A stretch of 64,000 nucleotides of DNA from Coprococcus sp. OM04-5BH (GTDB taxonomy: Bacteria > Bacillota > Clostridia > Lachnospirales > Lachnospiraceae). Of the stretch, positions 8,715 to 17,674 are shown piece by piece (positions within the stretch are counted from its first letter, which is position 1; the number at the start of each line of letters is the position of its first letter). Location: contig NZ_QULM01000001.1 in assembly GCF_003482105.1 (NCBI RefSeq), positions 806,001-870,000 on the forward strand, in the 5' to 3' direction. The notes beneath the pieces are model-generated. The model searched no databases, was not told the origin of the DNA, and saw nothing but the letters and a program-made list of their open reading frames with translations. A program made the translations under genes and the position numbers.

Positions 8715-9173
8715 ATGTATTTCTGGGATCAGCATAAGACAATTACAAACTATTATGAATTGCTTTCGAGCGGGATATGTGACCAGTACGGATTAACACA
8801 GATGGAATACGATATACTTATGTTCCTGCACAACAATCCGCAGTTCAATACCGCCGCGGAAATCGTAAAAGTTAGGAAATCGACCAAATCACATGTCTCT
8901 ACTTCTCTGAAAAGTCTGGAAAACAATGGACTAATCAGAAGAATACAAAGTGAAGATAATAAAAAGCATATTGAGATTGTTTTGTTGGACAAGGCGGAGA
9001 TAATTGTGGAGGCAGGATTAAATATGCAGAAGCAATTTGCCAAAAATGTCTTGAGCGGGTTGACAGAAGAAGAAAAACATATGTGCATCCATGTATTTAA
9101 TAAAATCTGCGGTAATGCAGAAAAATGTTTGAAAGAGCATAAGGAGAACGCAAATGAAAGAGAATACGTATAA
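8715..9173 (+). CDS. MarR-family transcription regulator
   Basis: The 152-residue protein has the MarR layout: an N-terminal dimer helix, a winged helix (about residues 35-95) with GLTQMEYDILMFLHNN, a recognition region KSTKSHVSTSLKSLENNGLI and a wing (RIQSEDNKKHIEIVL), then C-terminal dimerisation helices. The start follows an AGGAGGGCGG ribosome site. It overlaps the next gene by 20 bases, so the two are co-translated. The perfect inverted repeat on its own promoter suggests that it represses itself and its membrane partner until a ligand is bound; the ligand is unknown. Confidence 0.9.
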   Translation: MYFWDQHKTITNYYELLSSGICDQYGLTQMEYDILMFLHNNPQFNTAAEIVKVRKSTKSHVSTSLKSLENNGLIRRIQSEDNKKHIEIVLLDKAEIIVEAGLNMQKQFAKNVLSGLTEEEKHMCIHVFNKICGNAEKCLKEHKENANEREYV

Positions 9174-9834
9174 ACCACAGATTCAGGATGTGATGGAAGC
9201 AATATTTGATGCAGCGTATCTGACGTTTGATCTGGTAGCCGCAATTTTATTTTTTGTATATGCAAATGGAAACACATTATTTGTACTTTATGGAATATTG
9301 ACATTGACGCTTTGCGGAGGGGATGCGTTCCATCTGGTGCCAAGAATTATCAGAGCAGTAGGTGGAACCAGCGATAAGATAAAAAGACAACTTGGCATAG
9401 GATTACAGGTATCTTCGATTACGATGACCGTATTTTATATTATTCTGATGTATATCTGGAAGCTTACGTTCCCGGAAATTACGATGCCGGCAGCAATCGA
9501 AGCCATCGTCTGGATATCGGCGGTTGTCAGAATTGCGATATGTCTATTCCCGCAGAATAACTGGTGTACAGATGAAGGAAACATGAAATTGTCCATCATC
9601 AGAAATGCAGTCTTTGCAGTGACAGGTATCGGAGTCATTATTCTGTATGCGATTTCCGGAAATGCAAATGGATATCATATGACAAGGATGGTTGCAGCGA
9701 TTATTATTTCGTTTGGCTGTTATCTTCCGGTAACGTTATTCAGCAAAACAAAGCCGAAGGTTGGACTTTTGATGATTCCAAAGACGTGCGCTTATATGTG
9801 GGTTATAGCGATGGGACTCCAGCTTTTATTTTAA
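9154..9834 (+). CDS. Multi-pass membrane protein partnered with MarR
   Basis: The 226-residue protein has about seven predicted membrane helices (around residues 20-42, 44-62, 82-105, 112-132, 145-165, 172-192, 200-224) and short loops. I do not recognise the family. It overlaps the MarR gene and ends at a strong terminator, so the two form a closed operon. A small-molecule exporter, sensor or tolerance protein would fit the MarR pairing, but that is only inference. Confidence 0.75.
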   Translation: MKENTYKPQIQDVMEAIFDAAYLTFDLVAAILFFVYANGNTLFVLYGILTLTLCGGDAFHLVPRIIRAVGGTSDKIKRQLGIGLQVSSITMTVFYIILMYIWKLTFPEITMPAAIEAIVWISAVVRIAICLFPQNNWCTDEGNMKLSIIRNAVFAVTGIGVIILYAISGNANGYHMTRMVAAIIISFGCYLPVTLFSKTKPKVGLLMIPKTCAYMWVIAMGLQLLF

Positions 9835-9870
9835 AGCGGAAATAGACCAAATAGATAAGAGATATAAAGT

Positions 9871-9922
9871 AAAACAGGGACAGAACGGAAAATAATTGTT
9901 TTTCGAACTGCCCCTGTTTTTA
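9871..9922 (+). terminator. Intrinsic terminator of the MarR operon
   Basis: AAACAGGGACAG (from 9872) pairs with CTGCCCCTGTTT (one mismatch), followed by a T run at 9917-9921. The stem is strong and lies about 40 bases after the membrane-protein gene. Confidence 0.8.
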
Positions 9923-9931
9923 AATTATTTA

Positions 9932-10051
9932 TTTGCCCTGCTGACTGTAATGGTTGGATTTGCTTTCGGTTTTCTATTGTTAATAATTCATGAGTGGTTA
10001 CATGGAATTGTTTATCCTAAGGAAGCAGATGTAACAATAGGAAGAATGTAG
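9932..10051 (+). pseudogene. Fragment of a DUF3267 putative zinc peptidase
   Basis: The frame reads a hydrophobic helix, then IIHEWLHGIVYPKEADVTIG and a stop at 10049. HEWLH is the HExxH zinc-site motif of DUF3267 membrane proteins. Only about 40 codons remain, with neither the N-terminal helices nor the rest of the domain, so it is a relic. Confidence 0.55.
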
Positions 10052-10117
10052 TAATTGTTTAAAGGAAAAGTCTCAAAATCAATGATTTAGAGCTTGAAAC
10101 TACAGGAAGGATCATAT

Positions 10118-11009
10118 ATGAGCGAATTGATTAAAGCGGATAATGAATATAAATAGTGGATTGCCGGAATATCCACTGATTTTAGAAAAAGCCAAATCAG
10201 GGCTTCTATGAAGATAAATGATGAGATGCTAAGATTTTACTGGAAACTTGGTAAGGGCATTTCATCAATGAGTGAACAGTTCGGATATGGAACGGGATTC
10301 TATAAAACGGTGAGTGATGATTTGAAATCTATTTTGCCAGATGTGAAATTATTTTCTCCGACTAATTTGAAATATATGAGATACTTTTATGAGATGTATC
10401 CTGACGCAGTGATTTGTCCTCAGGTTGAGGACGGATTTGTATGAACGCCAGGGCAAAGCAATAACTAACTTTTCTAATACACTTCCGCTGGAACAGAGCG
10501 ATTTAGCGCAGGCAATTACGAAGGATCCATATAATTTTGATTTTTTAACTTTGCGTGAAAGGTATGATGAAAAGGAACTAAAAGATGCACTTGTAGAGAA
10601 AGTTAATAATTTCCTTATTGAGTTGGGGACTGGATTTGCTTATATGGGCAGGAAAGTGAGAATTGAGGTAGGAGATACTGAAAAATTTATAGACATGTTA
10701 TTTTACAATACTCAAAGGCATTGCTATGTTGTTGTAGAAATAAAGACGGGAAAATTTGATTCTTCGTATGCGGGTCAATTGGGAACTTATGTTGTGGCTG
10801 TTAATCATCAGATGAAAACAGAAGCTGATAATCCTACTTTGGGACTTTTGATTTGTAAAGATATGGATAAGGTAGAAGCTCAGTACGCATTAGAATCTAC
10901 TTGCCAGCCACTTGGTATTTCTAGTTATGAATTATCAAAACTTATACCAGAAGAGTTCAGAGGTAGTATGCCTACCATTGAAGAGATTGAGGCTGAATTA
11001 AATGAATAA
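10118..11009 (+). pseudogene. Broken YhcG (DUF1016) PD-(D/E)XK nuclease gene
   Basis: The start (ATG 10118 with AGGAAGG) gives MSELIKADNEYK, then an in-frame TAG at 10154, then the conserved N-terminal domain (WIAGIS, SQIRASMKINDEMLRFYWKLGKGIS, PTNLKYMRYFYEMYPDAVICPQV). The reading frame breaks at about 10425: the next part begins in another frame at RTDLYERQGKAITNF and runs through the nuclease domain (DTEKFIDMLFYN, VVVEIKTGKF) to 11009. Intact YhcG proteins have roughly 80 more residues at the junction, so an internal deletion with a frameshift is likely. The catalytic D...ExK residues are still present. YhcG proteins are tied to DNA processing and defence islands. The C-terminal part alone could still be made from a start near 10425. 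Confidence 0.8.
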
Positions 11010-11117
11010 CTTCCAGTGCATGCGGATAAAAGGTGAACCTTAGAAAATAAAAGCCGACTGACTGTGAACAAATGGCGTAATATAAATCTGCCCCTTAAAA
11101 TATTTTGGAGAAATAGC

Positions 11118-11594
11118 ATGGAAAAATATTTAAGAGAAACAAAAATGCTGGATTATTCAAGTGAAAACATACAGCAATTAATACGGGAAAGAAGCTGGAA
11201 TGATATAGAAGAATTTGAACGATTAAAATCAATTTACACGTTTGTAAGAGATGAGATTTTGTTCGTATATAATAATGATGATACTGTTTGTGCATCAAAG
11301 GCTTTAGTGGATGGTTATGGGCAGTGCAATACAAAGGGAACATTGTTCATGGCACTGCTAAGAACTTGTAATATTCCTTGCAGGGTACATGGATTTACCA
11401 TTGATAAAGAATTGCAAAAGGGAGCAATGACAGGAATTGTGTATAAAAATGCACCTGGAAATGTGCTGCATAGTTGAGTTGAAGTGTATTTTGAAGATAC
11501 ATGGTACGAGCTGGAGGCATATATTCTTGATGTGCGATATTTGAGAAAAGTGCAAAGAAAAAACAGTGATTGCATTGTGTATTTCTATTTATAG
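11118..11594 (+). pseudogene. Transglutaminase-like gene broken by a nonsense codon
   Basis: From ATG 11118 (GGAGAA upstream) the protein reads YTFVRDEILFVYN, ASKALVDGYGQCNTKGTLFMALLRTCNIPCRVHGF, the Cys-bearing core of transglutaminase-like peptidases. TGA at 11475 replaces the conserved Trp in the motif HSWVEVYF; reading on in the same frame gives VEVYFEDTWYELEAYILD, which continues the family. The frame then degenerates and stops at 11592 without the C-terminal part. So the gene has both a Trp-to-stop change and a 3' loss. Confidence 0.75.
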
Positions 11595-11664
11595 CAATTC
11601 TGCAATAAGAGCAGGCATTAATGCTTTTGTATTCTTTGTTGGTATGGTTGCAAGTTACTATTGA
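11581..11664 (+). pseudogene. Membrane-protein fragment
   Basis: One frame reads ISIYSNSAIRAGINAFVFFV followed by GMVASYY and a stop, resembling a membrane helix and its flank from a small integral membrane protein. No start or remainder is visible. It directly follows the broken transglutaminase gene. The family is not certain. Confidence 0.3.
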
Positions 11665-11690
11665 GACACATTGAGGAGTTCTGCTATAAT
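11661..11690 (+). promoter_or_regulatory. Candidate sigma-A promoter
   Basis: TTGAGA (11661-11666), an 18-bp spacer and TATAAT (11685-11690) lie about 120 bases upstream of the next intact gene (11811), in otherwise non-coding sequence. Confidence 0.4.
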
Positions 11691-11810
11691 GGGAATAATT
11701 AGCATAGTTTTTGCAGTATTGCTTAATATTATTGTTCCGTTCCATTTTGGATAGACAAATTTTGGGGGCACATAGTTGGGCAGAGAAAAAAGTGCAGGAG
11801 GATACATGAC

Positions 11811-12746
11811 ATGAAATATACGAATAAGCATATAAAAGAACAATACAAATTCAATAAAATATGGCGAACGATCGGAATGATTCTCTTATTGGTGGGATTA
11901 TTTTTGGTGGGATTTGGATTGATCCAGACAAAGAGAAAGATGGATCATGTACGACCATTTGAACAGGTATTACAGGAAGAATCCAATCCTGCGAATCAGA
12001 CAACTTATATTGAGATTATCGGGGGGCCGGAGAAGCTGGTGGAAAATAAACATGAAGGCTATTACCTTGTAACAACCGCAGAGGGAAGTTATATTGTAGC
12101 GATGCAACCGGAACAGTTTGCAGATTTGAAGCAGAGAGTGGAAGAGAACGGTACGGCAAGAGTGGAAGGCATGACGAAGGTTGTGACTGACGAGAACGTA
12201 AAAAAGCTAGTAAGTGAGTATATCAATCACAAATTCATTGCTATACGTATGACGAAGCTTACCTATGGAAAAATACTCAAGGAAGGATATTTTGCGAATC
12301 TAGATATCGGAGGCATCTTAATATTGATTGGAATTTCGATGATATTAACACAGGTGCGTGCGATTAAAAAATACAGGCATCCATTGGCAGAGCAGATTGA
12401 CGAAGAATGTAATCAGCCGGAAGCTCTCTGGTTTAATGATTTTAGAATTTATTTGACAAAGAGCTTTCTTGTCTCTGTATATGGTGGAAAGTTGACTGCA
12501 CTGGATCTGGCAAAGGTACAAAAGACAAGACTGTTTGAAACAGTGAAGGGAAGTTCGCAGGTTATCACTTTGGAGGTGACGACAACAGAACAGGAGAAAA
12601 TAACTGTCAGCGAAAATGAATGGTCATTTTTTACAATGAATGAAGAAGAGATTACTTATCTGACAGATGTATTTGTCGAAAGGAATATTGAATTTGTTTG
12701 TGAGATTCAACCGGAAGAAGAAAACGATGAAGACGAAGAGGTTTGA
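11811..12746 (+). CDS. Hypothetical two-helix membrane protein
   Basis: The ATG at 11811 follows GCAGGAGGAT. The 311-residue protein has a membrane helix at about residues 19-39 (GMILLLVGLFLVGFGLI), an extracytoplasmic domain of about 120 residues, a second helix at about 165-185 (GGILILIGISMILTQV), then a cytoplasmic beta-rich, PH-like part and an acidic tail. The family is not recognised with certainty. It stands alone between decayed genes and the GmrSD-type gene. Confidence 0.7.
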   Translation: MKYTNKHIKEQYKFNKIWRTIGMILLLVGLFLVGFGLIQTKRKMDHVRPFEQVLQEESNPANQTTYIEIIGGPEKLVENKHEGYYLVTTAEGSYIVAMQPEQFADLKQRVEENGTARVEGMTKVVTDENVKKLVSEYINHKFIAIRMTKLTYGKILKEGYFANLDIGGILILIGISMILTQVRAIKKYRHPLAEQIDEECNQPEALWFNDFRIYLTKSFLVSVYGGKLTALDLAKVQKTRLFETVKGSSQVITLEVTTTEQEKITVSENEWSFFTMNEEEITYLTDVFVERNIEFVCEIQPEEENDEDEEV

Positions 12747-12961
12747 AACGGAAAAAATACATAAGAAAGAGACCATGCGATATTCGAACAAGTGGAAGGG
12801 AAACTGCCACACTTGAAAATTTAACGGGTGTAAATAGGATAATTTGTTTGGTAAAATAAAAGTCATGATAGTATGATTATACATATGTAGATGACAATGT
12901 AAAGAAGGTTATTATTAACCATATGGTTTCTTATGGGGAAAAGAAGTAATGGAGGTGTGAT

Positions 12962-15028
12962 ATGGATGCACGTAAAGGCAATATCTATGAGATATTAAAC
13001 GGAAATAAGCAGTTTCTGATTCCGGTATATCAGAGATATTACAGTTGGGATATAGATCAGTGTAAACGACTTTGGAATGATATTGTAGAGATGCAGAGAA
13101 AAGGCAAAGCTGGTCATTTTGTAGGATCTATTGTTAATATTGCTGAGCAGGCAATGCCGACAGGTGTTCAGAAGTATATGATTATTGATGGTCAACAGCG
13201 AATGACTACCTTAACACTGCTTCTTCTGGCTTTGCGCGATTATGCAATAATGAATTCTGATGACACAACAATCAATGCTCGTCGTATAGATAATATGCTT
13301 CTAAAAAACGAGTACGAAAGTGGCGATGAACGATATAAGCTATTACTGACTGAAACAGATAGAGATATTCTCATAAGCCTTGTCGAGAAAAAGCCAATTG
13401 CACAAGGCACTAGATCGAGACTGATTGAAAATTACAATTTTTTTACTAACAAGCTGGCTGATAGAGAAATTCAACCTGCAGAGGTATATGAGTCAATTGG
13501 AAAATTACAAATTGTTAATATCACATTAGATCGCGCTGTTGACGATGCACAGGCAATTTTTGAAAGCTTGAATTCTACCGGTAAGGAACTTTCTGAATCT
13601 GATTTGATTCGTAACTATGTTTTGATGGGATTAGAGCCATCGGAACAAACTTATGTATATGAACATCTTTGGCGGCCTATGGAACAGCTGTTTATTTATG
13701 AAACTCAAGGAACAGTAATGGATGCTTTCTTTCGCCATTACTTGACCATGAAACTTTCTCGTATCCCAAAGCAGGGACGTGTATATGAAGAATTCAAATT
13801 GTATCATTTGAATTGTGAATTTGGAACTATCAGAGAATTATGCCAAGATTTGCTTAAATATGCAAAATATTATACAAACATTGTATTTAAGCGGAATTCT
13901 GACACTGATTTAAAGAAGTTATATGAGGATATTATTGATTTAAGAATGGAAGTATCTTACCCATTCTTGCTGAAAATTCATCATGACTGCGTGGAAGGAC
14001 TACTTACATCAGATGAACTCAAGGAAATTCTGAAGCTTTGTATCAGCTATGTTCTGAGACGTGCAATTTGTGAAATTCCGACCAATTCAATGAACAAAAC
14101 ATTTGCAACATTGAAGAATTATATTAGAGCAGATGATTATCTAAATTCTGTTAAGGCATTTTTCGTGATGCAGGATGCTTATAAAGAATTCCCAGATAAC
14201 GATAAGTTTGAAGGCGCATTTGTAAGCCGTGATATTTATAATATGCGTGCAAGGAATTATATTCTTAGTCGTTTGGAAAACTATGAAAACAAAGCTCCAA
14301 TTATAATAGAGAATTACACCATTGAGCATATTATGCCGCAGAACAAAAATATTTCTTTAGAGTGGCAAGCTGATCTTGGTGCCGAGTGGCAGGAGGTTCA
14401 GAAAAAGTATTTACATACAATTGGCAATCTTACTTTGACTGCATATAATTCCGAGATGAGTGACAGGTCTTTCTTGAAAAAGATGGATATGCCGGGGGGA
14501 TTCAAAGAAAGTGCACTTAGGCTTAATAGATATGTGGTTTTGCAAAATAAGTGGAATGAAAAACACATCCGAGAGAGAGCAAACGAATTAGCAAAGAAAG
14601 CAGAAGCTATTTGGCCATATCCAACTTTAACAGCCGAGGAACTTGCACCATATCAAGTAGAAGAAAAAACAGTGCAGAAATATTCCTTGGAAACATATGA
14701 TGTAAATGCTTTTACAAGAATACTGTTTGAAGCTTTAGATAAGCGCATCATGAACCTATCTCCAGCGGTGAAGAAGGAATATAAAAAGTTGTATGTTGCC
14801 TATAAATTGGATACTAATTTTGTTGATATTGTTTTTCAGAAACAAAGATTGCGTATCTCGATTAATATGAAGTTCTCAGAGATTAATGATCCTAAAGGTA
14901 TTTGCAAAGATATTACCGGATTAGGACGTTGGGGAAATGGCGATGTAGAATTGTTTATGGAGCATCAGGATGAACTAGATCAAATCATGGAAATTGTGAA
15001 ACAATCCTTTGATGCACAGGCAGAATAA
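12962..15028 (+). CDS. GmrSD-like DUF262/DUF1524 protein with a DUF5655-like tail
   Basis: GGAGGTGTGAT precedes the ATG. The 688-residue protein has three parts: a DUF262 domain (about 1-230) with the IPVYQRYYSWD start and the nucleotide-site motif DGQQRMTTL; a DUF1524 HNH-type nuclease (about 440-555) with the signature YTIEHIMPQNK and HTIGNLTLTAYNSEMS; and a C-terminal domain (about 580-685) like DUF5655. This is the architecture of GmrSD-type type IV restriction proteins, which cleave DNA with modified bases such as sugar-hydroxymethylcytosine. All key motifs look intact. It sits in a region of broken defence and mobile genes, so it is probably an acquired anti-phage gene. Confidence 0.88.
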   Translation: MDARKGNIYEILNGNKQFLIPVYQRYYSWDIDQCKRLWNDIVEMQRKGKAGHFVGSIVNIAEQAMPTGVQKYMIIDGQQRMTTLTLLLLALRDYAIMNSDDTTINARRIDNMLLKNEYESGDERYKLLLTETDRDILISLVEKKPIAQGTRSRLIENYNFFTNKLADREIQPAEVYESIGKLQIVNITLDRAVDDAQAIFESLNSTGKELSESDLIRNYVLMGLEPSEQTYVYEHLWRPMEQLFIYETQGTVMDAFFRHYLTMKLSRIPKQGRVYEEFKLYHLNCEFGTIRELCQDLLKYAKYYTNIVFKRNSDTDLKKLYEDIIDLRMEVSYPFLLKIHHDCVEGLLTSDELKEILKLCISYVLRRAICEIPTNSMNKTFATLKNYIRADDYLNSVKAFFVMQDAYKEFPDNDKFEGAFVSRDIYNMRARNYILSRLENYENKAPIIIENYTIEHIMPQNKNISLEWQADLGAEWQEVQKKYLHTIGNLTLTAYNSEMSDRSFLKKMDMPGGFKESALRLNRYVVLQNKWNEKHIRERANELAKKAEAIWPYPTLTAEELAPYQVEEKTVQKYSLETYDVNAFTRILFEALDKRIMNLSPAVKKEYKKLYVAYKLDTNFVDIVFQKQRLRISINMKFSEINDPKGICKDITGLGRWGNGDVELFMEHQDELDQIMEIVKQSFDAQAE

Positions 15029-15296
15029 TGATTTTGGGACGTTAAATAAAAATATTAAGAAGATTTATTTCGACTCAGAACTTGAGGATGATACAACTAT
15101 TCGGAATTTTCGAATAGTTCAAACCGAAGGTTCACGTCAGGTGACTCGTGATACAAAGCATTATAATCTTCAAATGATCATTGCAGTCGACTTCAAGGTG
15201 AATAATGAGCGAACTGTACAATTTCGTAATTTTGCTAATAAAAATATTTGGTTTTCATTAGCATATGATATCAATAGCGTGGCCTTAGGGTGTTAG
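15024..15296 (+). pseudogene. RhuM-family (virulence protein RhuM) fragment
   Basis: The frame overlapping the end of the GmrSD-type gene reads TLNKNIKKIYFDSELEDD, then NFRIVQTEGSRQVTRDTKHY, NLQMIIAVDFKVNNERTVQF and a divergent end before TAG. This matches the conserved middle of RhuM-like proteins (NIF.EGEL...., KYYNLDMIIAVGYRV....A..FR.WA). Both ends are missing. RhuM-like genes commonly sit in type I restriction and other defence clusters. Confidence 0.65.
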
Positions 15297-15505
15297 GAGA
15301 CTGTGTGTCTTCTGTTAAGGAAAGACCAATAAATCATAGATTTCTGCAAATGTATGTGCATTTCTGTTTCCATAGAGTGAGGATATAACCAGTATTTTAA
15401 CAGGGGGGATAGTTTTTTGAGGGGATAGAAGGCATGCATTTTGGGGGTATTTTTGTAAAAGTAATATAATTGGATTAATATTGATATAAGAACGAAGGTG
15501 ATTGG

Positions 15506-16090
15506 ATGAGAATGTTTGAGTTTACAGGATTAAGAACTCTGCATAAGGATATGATGGAAGAGAGAGCAACATTTTCATTTGAGTTTAATGGGAAGCCTTT
15601 TAGTTGTATTTTTTTGACGGATGTAATTCCATATCGTTTGTATTTGACGACTTTAGGCTTATATCCTGAGGTGTTTGAGTTAGAAATAGAGAAAGGGTAT
15701 AAGGCCAAATGTTTTATTGATGATTATAAAAAATTGGTGAGTTATCTCGAAGTGAAATATGATCCAACACATAAATTTGTGCCATTGGATTTTTTTGAAG
15801 CGTTAAATAAGAAAATCCCTAAAAAATTTACGATGCGGCCAGATTATAAAGAAACATTAAAAATTGCTTCTAAAAAAAGGGTAATTGAAGAAAGCACTAA
15901 GGTCTATTTTTGTGGTTGGAGAAGGAACGCAGTGGGACAGAATGTACGAAAGGAAAATCTTGAAAAAACGAGAAGTGCATTTGGAGATGCAAAGGAAGAA
16001 TTGTGTAAAAGAAAAAATATTAGTTCGTGTTGGACAGATTGTGCCCTTGAAGAACAATTGAAAAAATTGAATGATATAATTAACATGTAA
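15506..16090 (+). CDS. Hypothetical protein, DUF6037-like
   Basis: The 194-residue protein starts at ATG 15506 (an alternative is the ATG 6 bases later) after GAAGGTGATTGG. It has no membrane segment. The N-terminal half is a compact alpha/beta domain (LKSLHKDM-like motif, FEFNGKPFSCIFLTDVIPYRLYL, ELEIEKGY) that resembles DUF6037 proteins as far as I recall; the C-terminal half is lysine-rich with CGWRRN. Function unknown. It lies between defence-related genes. Confidence 0.6.
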   Translation: MRMFEFTGLRTLHKDMMEERATFSFEFNGKPFSCIFLTDVIPYRLYLTTLGLYPEVFELEIEKGYKAKCFIDDYKKLVSYLEVKYDPTHKFVPLDFFEALNKKIPKKFTMRPDYKETLKIASKKRVIEESTKVYFCGWRRNAVGQNVRKENLEKTRSAFGDAKEELCKRKNISSCWTDCALEEQLKKLNDIINM

Positions 16091-16337
16091 TTTAGAAAAG
16101 ATATTCTATTTGCTTTTTTTCGAGCAAATAAAATGACTACAGAGTTATTATAGATATGACATTTTTTGCAAAATATGATACTTTTGCCATTGGGTATAAG
16201 AAGTGACCTTTACCGCATTGTGAAAGTATTGTAAAACATTAGCGGACAAATTCGTAAAAAATATTATTGTACACGAGTATGGAGCTACAAAGCGGCGTGA
16301 ATTGTATAGATAGAGCAATGTTATGGGGAGCATAAAT

Positions 16338-16784
16338 ATGGACAGAGATGGGGAAACGGTTATGAAAAAGGTATACAGAATTATTGACAATATTACTACT
16401 TTGTATGTTTTTATCATGACCATTGTCGTAAGTTTCATTCTTTCTTCTGCTCAAAACAATGATGTAAATCTTAGTGGAGAAAAGCTGCTGGCTTTTATTT
16501 GTGGCTTTTGGGGAAGTGCAATATGCATTGTGATACGGTATGTGATTTTGTACAGGAATGTAATATCCCAAAGCAATATAATGAAAAAAACACTTTTGCT
16601 GATATATTTGATAGTAGGAAGCTGCATATTTGCAGTAGTGTTGGTAGGGACGTTGTTTTTTAGTGGCTTTTCTATAAAATGCGATGTTTTGTCGAATTAT
16701 AATGCCTGTCAGATTATTATGTTTGTAATATTGCTATCCCAGTGGCTGGGGGAGCAATTATTAGGGGATGGCAAGAATAATTAG
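16338..16784 (+). CDS. Small multi-pass membrane protein
   Basis: I choose ATG 16338 because GGGGAG lies 7 bases upstream; ATGs at 16323 and 16362 are alternatives. The protein has four predicted membrane helices (about residues 20-40, 50-72, 82-108, 118-140) and a short tail. No family is recognised. Confidence 0.55.
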   Translation: MDRDGETVMKKVYRIIDNITTLYVFIMTIVVSFILSSAQNNDVNLSGEKLLAFICGFWGSAICIVIRYVILYRNVISQSNIMKKTLLLIYLIVGSCIFAVVLVGTLFFSGFSIKCDVLSNYNACQIIMFVILLSQWLGEQLLGDGKNN

Positions 16785-17009
16785 TGATAGCAGTTGTTCG
16801 TTTAGTGATGAATAACTGTTATTTTAAATTATAATTACGTTCACCTAGGTAATACTGAAATTCTTAAATATAAAACTGCGTTCCCCTGGTAGATATAGAT
16901 TTGTTTTGTGTGTGCAGTTTTGCACTGGACAATAAATTTCTTTTTGATATTCACTAAATTATTGTGCGTAGATTATATAGAAAAAACTCATTTGTTTATA
17001 TAAATGTGA

Positions 17010-17056
17010 TTGACTTTTACGCCCTCAAACCTTATGATTAAGGGCATAAAAGTCAA
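17010..17056 (+). promoter_or_regulatory. abiE promoter within an inverted-repeat operator
   Basis: TTGACT (17010-17015), 17 bp and TATGAT (17033-17038) form a sigma-A promoter. The -35 box is the start of a 16-bp arm (TTGACTTTTACGCCCT) whose inverse (AGGGCATAAAAGTCAA, one mismatch) lies at 17041-17056, so the -10 box falls in the 15-bp space between the arms. Known AbiEi antitoxins bind inverted repeats in their own promoters and repress them; this layout fits that. Confidence 0.75.
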
Positions 17057-17080
17057 TTTTTGATTGGAGTAGGTGATTGA

Positions 17081-17674
17081 ATGAATATTTCAGATAAAAT
17101 AATACAGCTTGCGAAAGAAAATAATGGTGTTGTTACGACTGCGGTTCTTTCTGGTAAAGGGATATTGCGAGGAAACTTAAAAAAGCTAGTCGATGAAGGA
17201 AAACTTGAAAAGACTGCGAGAGGAGTATATATCCTTCCTGAAATATGGGAAGATGAATTTGTTAATCTGCAGGCGAGATTCAAAAAAGGTATCTTTTCTA
17301 ATGAGACGGCCTTATTTTTATGGGACTTAACAGATCGAACACCGAATAAATATGATATGACCTTCCCGCATAATTATAATTTGACAAATGTAAAGAGTGA
17401 AGGAGTAAATTGCTCAAGGGTAAAGCAGGAGTGGTATACTGAAGGAAAAACTCAATTAGAATCTCCGGGGGGAAATAAAATAACGGTATACAATATGGAA
17501 CGAACCCTGTGTGATATTCTTCGTAAACGAGGGGGAACAAATACGGGTATTATTACAGAGGCGTTCAAGCGATATACAGCTAGAAATGACAAGAATATTC
17601 CACTTTTGTCAGAGTATGCAAAGAGATTTCGTGTTGAGGAAAAGGTGAGGAGTTATCTGGAGGTACTTATATGA
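17081..17674 (+). CDS. abiEi: AbiEi antitoxin of a type IV toxin-antitoxin system
   Basis: The 197-residue protein has an N-terminal winged helix (residues about 5-55: NNGVVTTAVLSGKGILRGNLKKLVDEGKLEKTARG in outline) and a C-terminal domain with the family core FKKGIFSNETALFLWDLTDRTP, ERTLCDILR and the tail RVEEKVRSYLEVL. AbiEi represses its own operon and neutralises AbiEii without direct binding, which defines type IV systems. The toxin gene starts within its stop codon (ATGA). The length is typical for the family. The upstream inverted repeat is the likely operator. Confidence 0.9.
   Translation: MNISDKIIQLAKENNGVVTTAVLSGKGILRGNLKKLVDEGKLEKTARGVYILPEIWEDEFVNLQARFKKGIFSNETALFLWDLTDRTPNKYDMTFPHNYNLTNVKSEGVNCSRVKQEWYTEGKTQLESPGGNKITVYNMERTLCDILRKRGGTNTGIITEAFKRYTARNDKNIPLLSEYAKRFRVEEKVRSYLEVLI

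Noticed and set aside
11475..11477. TGA read through as Trp or selenocysteine in the transglutaminase-like gene
   Set aside because: Other genes in the window use TGA as a normal stop, no SECIS-like hairpin was seen, and the gene is also truncated downstream; a nonsense mutation is simpler.
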